This document shows, piece after piece, positions 5,846 through 11,112 of a stretch of 11,112 nt of DNA. A program made the position numbers and the translations under genes. A model generated the notes under the pieces. It ran no database searches and was not told the origin of the DNA. It saw nothing but the letters and a program-made list of their open reading frames with translations. Position 1 is the first letter of the stretch. Each line of letters starts with the position of its first letter. The stretch comes from Deltaproteobacteria bacterium (GTDB lineage Bacteria; Desulfobacterota; Desulfobulbia; Desulfobulbales; VMSU01): NCBI GenBank assembly GCA_024274995.1, contig JAJSAA010000061.1, positions 1 to 11,112 on the forward strand, written 5' to 3'.

Positions 5846-6502
5846 ATGCACCAAAACTTCCATAAAGAAATGGAGAAAATCCAGACAAATTTTTTAGATT
5901 TAGGCTCGTTGGTTGAAGACCGAGTAAGAAAGGCCTGTTCGGCAATCAACAGTCATGATGAGGAAATACTTTCCTACGTGATAAAATCCGATTATGAAAT
6001 CGATGAGAAAGAGGTCGAAATAGAGGAAGACTGCTTGAAAATCCTGGCCCTTTATCAACCGGTGGCCAGAGATTTACGTTTTCTCATCGCCATGATTAAG
6101 ATTAACAGTGAGATTGAACGTATTGGCGATTACGCAGTCAAAATTGCCATGCGGGTACAGTCCATCAAACACCATACCCTCCTGCATTTCAAGTTTGACT
6201 ATCAACCCATGTCCCAGAAGGTAATCGCCATGCTTAAAATGAGTCTCGACGCCCTGGTGCAGAGGGATGTCAAAATGGCCCACAAGATTTTCCTCATGGA
6301 CGATGAAGTTGACGCCCTCAGAAATGAAGCATACACGACGGTTACCAACGAGGTGAGTAAATATCCTGAGCAGGCGGCCTGCCTGATTAACAATTATCTT
6401 CTGGCCCGTCATTTAGAAAGGATAGCCGACCGTTCCACCAATATTGCGGAAGAGGTAATCTACATGGTGGAAGGAGAGATTATTCGTGGTACCCACGCTT
6501 GA
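5846..6502 (+). CDS. phoU: Phosphate signalling accessory protein PhoU
   Basis: PhoU is a cytoplasmic, metal-binding protein that links the Pst transporter to the PhoR sensor kinase and restrains phosphate uptake and the Pho response when phosphate is plentiful. The product has 218 residues in two three-helix PhoU repeats. Each holds the metal-site signature E-R-I-x-D: ERIGDYAVKIA (91-101) and ERIADRSTNIAEE (191-203). QPVARDLRFLIAMIKI (71-86) is the well conserved helix before the first site. GAGGAG at 5834-5839 lies six bases before the ATG. It is separated from pstB by about 290 bp containing repeat copy B, so it may depend on read-through or a separate promoter, which I cannot identify. 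It ends before a strong hairpin terminator shared with the tRNA on the other strand. No phoB or phoR is in the window. Confidence 0.96.
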   Translation: MHQNFHKEMEKIQTNFLDLGSLVEDRVRKACSAINSHDEEILSYVIKSDYEIDEKEVEIEEDCLKILALYQPVARDLRFLIAMIKINSEIERIGDYAVKIAMRVQSIKHHTLLHFKFDYQPMSQKVIAMLKMSLDALVQRDVKMAHKIFLMDDEVDALRNEAYTTVTNEVSKYPEQAACLINNYLLARHLERIADRSTNIAEEVIYMVEGEIIRGTHA

Positions 6503-6526
6503 GTGTGGTTTATTGCCTTTCGCTAT

Positions 6527-6570
6527 AAAAAAACGGGGTTAAGTCCATACGACTTAACCCCGTTTCAATT
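6527..6570. terminator. Bidirectional terminator shared by phoU and tRNA-Arg
   Basis: AAACGGGGTTAAGTC (6531-6545) and GACTTAACCCCGTTT (6551-6565) form a perfect 15-bp stem with a 5-nt loop. On the - strand it is followed by seven T (6533-6527), ideal for ending the tRNA transcript. On the + strand the tail is TTTCAATTTT, weaker but serviceable for phoU. Confidence 0.93.
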
Positions 6571-6574
6571 TTAC

Positions 6575-6651
6575 TGGTGCGCCCGGCAGGATTCGAACCT
6601 GCTACCCTCGGATTCGTAGTCCGATACTCTATCCAGATGAGCTACGGGCGC
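6575..6651 (-). tRNA. tRNA-Arg, anticodon ACG
   Basis: Read on the - strand this is a 77-nt tRNA with the 3' CCA encoded (6577-6575). Acceptor arms GCGCCCG and CGGGCGC pair perfectly, discriminator A. The anticodon stem TCGGA/TCCGA closes the loop CTACGAA, giving anticodon ACG, which after A34-to-inosine editing reads CGU, CGC and CGA arginine codons. The T arm is GCAGG-TTCGAAT-CCTGC. The D arm carries AGCTC/GAGTA with GG in the loop. Transcription ends at the perfect hairpin just downstream. A TATAAT on the - strand at 6711-6706 is a good -10, leaving a leader of roughly 45-50 nt to be removed. Confidence 0.97.
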
Positions 6652-6705
6652 CTATGATTTTAACTGCCTGGATTAATAACCTAAAATCATTAAAGCGGCA
6701 ACAAA

Positions 6706-6729
6706 ATTATACCTCATTCCCGATGAGGT
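6706..6729 (-). promoter_or_regulatory. Candidate tRNA-Arg promoter with a hairpin in its spacer
   Basis: On the - strand a perfect TATAAT lies at 6711-6706. Just upstream, ACCTCAT/ATGAGGT (6711-6717 and 6723-6729) make a 7-bp stem with a 5-nt loop, sharing one base with the hexamer. The -35 is poor (TTAACC at about 15 bp). The same hairpin, about 17 nt past the yajC stop and followed by ATAATTTT, may instead act as a weak yajC terminator. Confidence 0.45.
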
Positions 6730-6746
6730 TAACCCCGGGGTATTTT

Positions 6747-7097
6747 TCAGCCGCCGCTGGGGGCGCAAACCTCTTTGGATTTAACCGAATTAGCCGATCC
6801 CATAACATAAGACCGAGCAACCTTCACCCGTATATTATCCGCAATCTCGAGAGTGACCACGGTGTCGGTGAGGCCGGTAATAACCCCGTGCAAACCACCC
6901 TGGGTAACCACAGCGGTGCCCTTTTGCAAATTACTTAAAAAAGTCTGCTGCTCCTTGGCCTTTTTCTGCTGCGGCCGGATAAGCAGAAAATAAAATACCG
7001 CGAAAATCAAGATCAACGGTACAAACGACATAAAGCTCTGACCGAAACTACCTCCCGCTGCGTTACCAGCGGCATGAGCAATATTTACTCCCAACAT
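6747..7097 (-). CDS. yajC: Preprotein translocase accessory subunit YajC
   Basis: YajC is a small single-span inner-membrane protein that associates with SecDF next to SecYEG and aids protein export. The product has 116 residues, a normal length. A short Ala/Gly-rich N-terminus is followed by one membrane helix (about 23-41, SFVPLILIFAVFYFLLIRP) that runs into the diagnostic RPQQKKAKEQQ (41-51). The cytoplasmic domain holds the conserved KGTAVVTQGGLHGVITGLTD segment (59-78, strands around GG-x-x-G-x-I). AAGGAG on the - strand (7108-7103) lies six bases before the ATG and overlaps the end of tgt; the genes are 12 bp apart, so they are co-transcribed. In most bacteria secD and secF follow at once; here the next gene is a tRNA, so SecDF must be encoded elsewhere or be absent. 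Confidence 0.95.
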   Translation of the reverse strand: MLGVNIAHAAGNAAGGSFGQSFMSFVPLILIFAVFYFLLIRPQQKKAKEQQTFLSNLQKGTAVVTQGGLHGVITGLTDTVVTLEIADNIRVKVARSYVMGSANSVKSKEVCAPSGG

Positions 7098-7109
7098 AAC
7101 ACTTCTCCT

Positions 7110-8219
7110 TTATTGATTTTTTGTATAAAATTCACGTCGAAATTCTTCGTAACGATCTTCTTCCAGAGCCTTTCTGATCCCGGCCATCAATCCCGCATAG
7201 TAATGCAGATTGTGAATGGTATTGAGGGTGGCGGCCAGTATCTCATGAGCCATATAGAGATGTCTTAGATAGGCCCGCGAAAAATTACGGCAGGTATAAC
7301 AGGTGCAGTTTTCATCAACAGGCCTTTGATCCCGTTGATAACGAGCGTTCTTTATAACAACCTTGCCGGTGCTTGTAAAGAGCATTCCATTCCTGGCGTT
7401 TCTGGTGGGCATCACGCAGTCAAACATATCCACTCCGCGCCAGACTCCCTCTACCAGGTCTGCCGGGGTACCGACTCCCATAAGATAAACAGGATAATCC
7501 CTGGGCATGAGGGCGGCAGTATATTCAGTAATATCGAGCATCAAATCTTTGGGCTCGCCCACACTAAGCCCCCCCATGGCATAACCATCAAAGCCTATTT
7601 CCAGTAATTGTTCAGTGGCCTGAGCCCGAAGCTCCTTATGCATACCGCCCTGCACAATTCCAAAGAGCAACTGGCCTTTATCCCGATGATGGGCCGCGCG
7701 GCAGCGTTTAGCCCAGCGGGCGGTAAGGTCAGTGGCCTGGCGGGCTTCATTCAGGTCGGCCGGATAGGGAATGCAGGTATCCAGACACATCATAATATCC
7801 GACCCCAGAGTCTCCTGCACCTCCACGGCATCCTCCGGGCTTAAAAACAGGGCTGAACCGTCAAGATGTGATTTAAAGGCCGCCCCCTCCTCACTTATCC
7901 TGGCCAGTTCCCGCAGCGAAAAAATTTGAAAACCACCACTGTCAGTCAAAATGGGCCGATCCCAGGCCATAAAATTATGCAGCCCGCCAAACTCCTTAAT
8001 TAATTCACAGCCCGGCCGAATGTAAAGATGATAGGTGTTGCCAAGGATTATCTCGGCCCCAATATTTTTCAGATCTGCCGGCGTCATCCCCTTTACCGTG
8101 GCCTGAGTACCTACCGGCATAAATACCGGAGTCTGAAAGACACCGTGAGAAGTGGTTACTTCACCCCGGCGGGCGGCGCATTGAGATGATTGTCGGTGCA
8201 GGGTAAATGGAGATGCCAT
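7110..8219 (-). CDS. tgt: tRNA-guanine(34) transglycosylase (queuine/preQ1 insertion)
   Basis: Bacterial Tgt swaps guanine 34 of GUN-anticodon tRNAs (Asp, Asn, His, Tyr) for preQ1, the committed tRNA step of queuosine synthesis. The 369-residue protein is full length. LTDSGGFQIFSL (91-102) carries the general-base Asp93, GIVQGG (187-192) and AMGGLSVGE (214-222) form the substrate pocket, and FDCVMPTRNARNG (266-278) holds the nucleophile Asp267. The zinc site is Cys305, Cys307, Cys310 and His336, with the same spacing as in the Zymomonas enzyme. ATG 8219 matches the family N-terminus; I see no strong Shine-Dalgarno before it. It is transcribed divergently from the carbonic anhydrase gene and in tandem with yajC, the standard pairing. 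The other queuosine genes (queA, queCDEF) are not in the window. Confidence 0.97.
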   Translation of the reverse strand: MASPFTLHRQSSQCAARRGEVTTSHGVFQTPVFMPVGTQATVKGMTPADLKNIGAEIILGNTYHLYIRPGCELIKEFGGLHNFMAWDRPILTDSGGFQIFSLRELARISEEGAAFKSHLDGSALFLSPEDAVEVQETLGSDIMMCLDTCIPYPADLNEARQATDLTARWAKRCRAAHHRDKGQLLFGIVQGGMHKELRAQATEQLLEIGFDGYAMGGLSVGEPKDLMLDITEYTAALMPRDYPVYLMGVGTPADLVEGVWRGVDMFDCVMPTRNARNGMLFTSTGKVVIKNARYQRDQRPVDENCTCYTCRNFSRAYLRHLYMAHEILAATLNTIHNLHYYAGLMAGIRKALEEDRYEEFRREFYTKNQ

Positions 8220-8419
8220 AATGTTTACTCATTTTGATATCTTTTGACCAATAATATTGGCCGTGTTTTTTTAAGAATAGTTAGAAAACGATAATCTCTT
8301 TCCATCTTTTTACAAGATCAAGCTATTTATTAATTGCAAAAAAATAATTTTCATGTAATGAATGGTTATTCATTTTTGGCCATAAGGCTACAAAATAACT
8401 AATAAAAAGGAGAAACAAA
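8220..8419. promoter_or_regulatory. Divergent promoter region between tgt and the carbonic anhydrase gene
   Basis: This AT-rich spacer should hold promoters in both directions. CCAATAATATTGG (8248-8260) is a perfect 13-nt palindrome near the tgt side. AATGAAT-GGTT-ATTCATT (8357-8374) is a perfect 7-bp inverted repeat that overlaps the 3' end of TGTAAT (8354-8359), a possible -10 for the carbonic anhydrase gene, so it could be an operator. No -35 is convincing. AAGGAG at 8407-8412 is the ribosome binding site, seven bases before the ATG. Confidence 0.5.
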
Positions 8420-9154
8420 ATGAAAAAGACTTTTCTATTGATGAGCGGCGCACTTTTGTTATCCGCCACCACCGCCCTGGCCGGCGGACATTGGAGCTAC
8501 AGCGGCCATAGCGGGCCGGAGCATTGGGCTGAATTAAACCCGGCTTTTTCCGCCTGCGGCAACGGCGTAAACCAGTCGCCGGTAAACCTGAGTAATATGG
8601 TGGAGGCCCAGTTATCGCCCATAACTACCAATTATCAAAAAACACCAACAACGGTCTTGAATAACGGCCACACCATCGAAGTTAAATACCAGAACGGCAG
8701 CACTCTCACTGTTGACGGTCACAGCTATACCCTGAAGCAATTTCATTTCCACACCCCAAGTGAGAATGAGATTAACGGAAAATCGTTTCCCCTTGAGGCC
8801 CATCTGGTTCATGCCGATGCCCAGGGTAATCTGGCAGTGGTAGCCATTCTTTATGAGGAGGGAGCGCCAAACAAAACCATAGCCTCAGTCTGGGAAAATA
8901 TGCCCATGAGTCCTGGAACTGAAAACAAAAGTGAGGGAACCGTTAATGCCGCCGACTTACTGCCGGCCAACCACGATTATTACCGTTTTAACGGTTCTCT
9001 GACCACCCCTCCATGTTCGGAGGGGGTACTCTGGATAGTTATGAAGAACCATCCCACCGTATCTGCCGCTCAAGCCGCCAAGCTGAATAAGGCCTTGGGC
9101 TTTAACAATAACCGCCCAGTTCAACCTTTGAACGCCCGTCTGATCATGCAATAA
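8420..9154 (+). CDS. Secreted alpha-class carbonic anhydrase
   Basis: The enzyme reversibly hydrates CO2 to bicarbonate in the periplasm, where it helps CO2/bicarbonate supply and pH balance. The 244-residue product has a Sec signal peptide (1-21, cleavage after ALA). The zinc ligands are His109 and His111 in QFHFHTPSEN and His128 in EAHLVH. His84 (NNGHTI) is at the place of the proton-shuttle histidine, and GSLTTPPCSEGVLW (192-205) is the substrate pocket with the gatekeeper Thr195/Thr196. Cys46 and Cys199 are positioned for the disulfide typical of bacterial alpha enzymes, consistent with export. The C-terminus NNRPVQPLNAR is canonical. AAGGAG seven bases upstream supports the start. It is a single-gene unit: its own upstream spacer, its own terminator, and no obvious functional partner. 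An inverted repeat near the start may be an operator. Confidence 0.96.
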   Translation: MKKTFLLMSGALLLSATTALAGGHWSYSGHSGPEHWAELNPAFSACGNGVNQSPVNLSNMVEAQLSPITTNYQKTPTTVLNNGHTIEVKYQNGSTLTVDGHSYTLKQFHFHTPSENEINGKSFPLEAHLVHADAQGNLAVVAILYEEGAPNKTIASVWENMPMSPGTENKSEGTVNAADLLPANHDYYRFNGSLTTPPCSEGVLWIVMKNHPTVSAAQAAKLNKALGFNNNRPVQPLNARLIMQ

Positions 9155-9206
9155 TAATTTTTCTATTTTGCAGCCATTGGGTAGGCAAAAACTGCCAGAC
9201 ACGCTG

Positions 9207-9244
9207 AAAGGCCGCGGTAAATGATTATCGCGGCCTTTTTTTAT
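9207..9244 (+). terminator. Rho-independent terminator of the carbonic anhydrase gene
   Basis: AAAGGCCGCG (9207-9216) pairs exactly with CGCGGCCTTT (9229-9238) around a 12-nt loop, followed by a T tract to 9242. It is the strongest classic terminator on this side of the window. Confidence 0.93.
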
Positions 9245-9327
9245 TTACTCAAGTTGGAAATGAGTATATTTTGTATCTTTTTATGACTACTTATGTTCAA
9301 CTTGTTATCAAGTTTACCAACAAGAGA

Positions 9328-9420
9328 GTCTCGTAAAAGGTCAAAAACCAACTTCTTGCGCCTAATGATTTCAATAGGTCAGTATGGTAAAAACGCAAAG
9401 CCCTGACTTTTTTACGAGAC
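9328..9420. mobile_element. MITE-like hairpin element upstream of dapL
   Basis: Terminal inverted repeats GTCTCGTAAAAGGTCA (9328-9343) and TGACTTTTTTACGAGAC (9404-9420) differ by one gap and one base. Inside, CTTGCG (9355-9360) pairs with CGCAAAG (9394-9400), so the whole 93-bp unit can fold as one imperfect hairpin. It has no coding capacity. Elements with ...CTCGTAAAAA... ends are, as I recall, scattered between genes in delta-type bacteria; I cannot verify that here. No clear target duplication is seen. It ends 29 bp before the dapL start codon. Confidence 0.7.
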
Positions 9421-9449
9421 CATCAAACAATCGATAAGGACAATATACT

Positions 9450-10682
9450 GTGCGTATTAATGACAATTATCTTAAATTAAAGGCCGGTTACCTGTTTCCG
9501 GAGATTGGCCGCCGGGTCAGCCAGTTCGCGGTAGCGAACCCTGAGGCGAAAATCATCCGCTTAGGGATAGGCGACGTTACCAGACCCCTGGCCCCGAAGG
9601 TTATAGAGGCCTTCCGGACTGGGGTTGACGAGCTATCCCAAGCGAAATCTTTCCACGGCTACGGCCCGGAACAGGGCTATTCCTGGCTCAGCGAGGTGGT
9701 TATAGACAAGGCCTACCGGCCTCTCGGGGTGGAACTAAAGACCTCGGAGATCTTTATTTCCGACGGCTCTAAATGCGATACCGCCAACATCCTGGATATC
9801 TTTGATTTAAACAACAAGGCGGCCATCTGCGACCCTGTCTATCCGGTCTATAATGACACCAATGTTATGGTTGGCCGCGGCGGTGAGGCCGACAGCCGAG
9901 GTTATTATAAGGGCATCACCTACCTGCCCTGCACAGCGGAAAACAACTTCACCCCGGCTCTGCCTGCCAGCAAAGTTGATCTCATCTACCTCTGTTATCC
10001 CAATAATCCCACCGGCACCGTGGCCACCAGGGCGCAATTACAGACCTGGGTGGACTATGCCCTTGCCAACGAGGCCGTAATTCTCTTTGATGCCGCCTAT
10101 GAGGCCTTTATCCGCCAGGCGGAAATCCCCCACTCCATCTATGAGATTCCCGGCGCCCGGCAATGCGCCATTGAATTCCGCTCCTTTTCCAAAACAGCGG
10201 GTTTTACCGGAGTGCGTTGCGGCCTGACCGTTATTCCCGCAGAGTTAAAGGGCCGGACTGCGGCAGGGGATGAAATCTCCCTGAACCAATTATGGAACCG
10301 GCGGCAGGGTACTAAGTTCAACGGGGTATCCTACCCGGTTCAAAAGGCGGCGGCAGCGGTCTATTCTACCGAAGGCTGGGCTCAGGTAACCGAGACCATT
10401 GATTATTATCTCGAAAACGCCCGCCTCATCCGTGAGGGGCTGACGACAATGGGCATTACCTGCTTTGGGGGGGTGAATTCCCCCTATATATGGCTCAAAA
10501 ACCCGGTGGGGATGTCCAGTTGGGATTTATTTGACCAGTTGTTGGCGGAATGCCATGTTGTAGGCACACCGGGCAGCGGCTTTGGCCCCAGTGGTGAGGG
10601 ATATTTCCGTCTCTCCGCCTTTGGTGAGCGGGAGAATGTCAAGGAGGCAATCAGCCGGATTCGGACTAAATGGGTTGCCTAA
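9450..10682 (+). CDS. dapL: LL-diaminopimelate aminotransferase
   Basis: DapL is a PLP enzyme that converts tetrahydrodipicolinate directly to LL-diaminopimelate using glutamate as amino donor, bypassing the acylated DapD/DapC/DapE steps to meso-DAP and lysine. The 410-residue protein is the standard length. The N-terminus NYLKLKAGYLFPEI is diagnostic for DapL over other class I aminotransferases. Further markers are LGIGDVTRPL (38-47), FHGYGPEQGY (68-77), SDGSKCDTANI (104-114), CYPNNPTGT (182-190), FDAAYEAFI (213-221) and SFSKTAGFTGVRCG (245-258), where Lys248 should bind PLP. The Thr after that lysine replaces the Tyr seen in the plant enzyme. I use GTG 9450: AAGGA at 9436-9440 lies nine bases upstream. 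The start lies just past the hairpin element, so the promoter must be inside or beyond that element. The stop overlaps that of mntP on the other strand. Confidence 0.96.
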   Translation: MRINDNYLKLKAGYLFPEIGRRVSQFAVANPEAKIIRLGIGDVTRPLAPKVIEAFRTGVDELSQAKSFHGYGPEQGYSWLSEVVIDKAYRPLGVELKTSEIFISDGSKCDTANILDIFDLNNKAAICDPVYPVYNDTNVMVGRGGEADSRGYYKGITYLPCTAENNFTPALPASKVDLIYLCYPNNPTGTVATRAQLQTWVDYALANEAVILFDAAYEAFIRQAEIPHSIYEIPGARQCAIEFRSFSKTAGFTGVRCGLTVIPAELKGRTAAGDEISLNQLWNRRQGTKFNGVSYPVQKAAAAVYSTEGWAQVTETIDYYLENARLIREGLTTMGITCFGGVNSPYIWLKNPVGMSSWDLFDQLLAECHVVGTPGSGFGPSGEGYFRLSAFGERENVKEAISRIRTKWVA

Positions 10683-11112
10683 AACACCCCGTGGCCATGG
10701 AGAATATTAAGGCCGATAATAATTAAAACCAGGCCGCCGGCAATCTCTACCCTAGGGCCGAGACGTGATGAGCGCCCGGCGAAATGGCCAAGATAAATAC
10801 CAAGGGCGGTGAACAGGGCGGCAACTATGCCGATAATTAGGGCCGGAAACCAGATATTCACCTTTAAGACTGCAAAACTCAAGCCCACGGCGAGGGCGTC
10901 GATACTGGTGGCCACGGCCAGTATTACCATGGTACGTCCCCGGGTGGGGTCACCACGTTCCGCCGTCTCCTCCGTCTTTAAGGCCTCAACAATCATCCGG
11001 CCGCCGACAAAGGCCAAAAGGGCGAAGGCCAGCCAGTGATCCACCCGTTCAATAAGATGTCGTACAGAGAAGCCCAAAGCCCAGCCGATTATATTCATCC
11101 CGGCCTGAAAAA
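10679..11112 (-). CDS. mntP: Manganese efflux pump MntP, 5' end outside the window
   Basis: MntP exports Mn2+ across the inner membrane and protects against manganese excess. About 144 residues are visible; the reading frame runs off the right edge, so the N-terminal membrane segments are missing from view. The internal Met at 11098 is not the start: the frame continues upstream as FQAGMNIIGW, which aligns with the family segment before the second repeat. Visible features are HWLAFALLAFVGGRMI (a membrane helix), then a short acidic/basic loop, ATSIDALAVGLSF with the conserved Asp of the second repeat, VNIWFPALIIGIVAALFTALG and the C-terminal GGLVLIIIGLNI helix. It converges on dapL; the stop TAG (10681-10679) overlaps the dapL TAA by 3 bp, with no terminator between them. 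Regulation (often MntR or an Mn riboswitch) cannot be judged because the 5' end is off-window. Confidence 0.92.
   Translation of the reverse strand, partial: FQAGMNIIGWALGFSVRHLIERVDHWLAFALLAFVGGRMIVEALKTEETAERGDPTRGRTMVILAVATSIDALAVGLSFAVLKVNIWFPALIIGIVAALFTALGIYLGHFAGRSSRLGPRVEIAGGLVLIIIGLNILHGHGVF

Noticed and set aside
5433..5949. Two - strand open frames across the pstB end, repeat copy B and the phoU start
   Set aside because: They overlap conserved genes and the repeat; no known domain, no ribosome binding site.
6654..6938. + strand open frame opposite yajC
   Set aside because: It is a shadow of yajC plus the tRNA promoter region; low-quality composition.
11096..11098. ATG as the start of mntP
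   Set aside because: The frame stays open and homologous upstream to the window edge, and the first half of the protein would be missing, so it is an internal methionine.

Overview
The window looks like a chromosomal segment of a mesophilic Gram-negative bacterium. The evidence is Sec-exported PstS and carbonic anhydrase, YajC beside Tgt, and lysine/peptidoglycan synthesis through DapL. DapL together with a hairpin repeat of the kind I associate with sulfate- and metal-reducing delta-type bacteria makes a Desulfobacterota member (Desulfobulbales-like) my best guess. This is inference; nothing in the window names the species.

Left end (1-1300), accessory: the window opens inside the last 180 nt of a group II intron on the + strand (domains V and VI are readable). 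An AT-rich type II toxin-antitoxin pair follows, with a ribbon-helix-helix antitoxin and a MazF/PemK toxin whose start overlaps the antitoxin stop. Nineteen bases after the toxin stop is the 3' end of a second group II intron fragment, this one on the - strand. Its domain VI appears to be extended into a hairpin of about 139 nt. The toxin-antitoxin pair therefore sits between two intron 3' ends that face each other.

Phosphate block (1400-6565): a candidate tandem Pho box precedes pstS. It is followed by a strong terminator, then pstC-pstA-pstB, then phoU. PstS captures phosphate in the periplasm, PstC/PstA form the membrane channel, PstB drives it with ATP, and PhoU links transport to phosphate signalling. 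No phoB or phoR is in view. Two copies of an intergenic repeat, in opposite orientation, flank pstCAB exactly; the copy before phoU carries an extra long hairpin.

Central block on the - strand (6575-8219): tgt (queuosine tRNA modification), yajC (SecDF-associated protein) and a tRNA-Arg(ACG). The tRNA and phoU converge on one perfect 15-bp terminator hairpin. The secD/secF genes that usually follow yajC are not there.

Right block: a secreted alpha-carbonic anhydrase with all three zinc histidines and its own terminator, a MITE-like hairpin element of about 93 bp, dapL, and the 3' part of mntP (Mn2+ exporter) converging on dapL with overlapping stop codons.

The least explained items are the inverted repeat pair around pstCAB with its nested hairpin, the extended domain VI of the second intron fragment, and the hairpin element just upstream of dapL.
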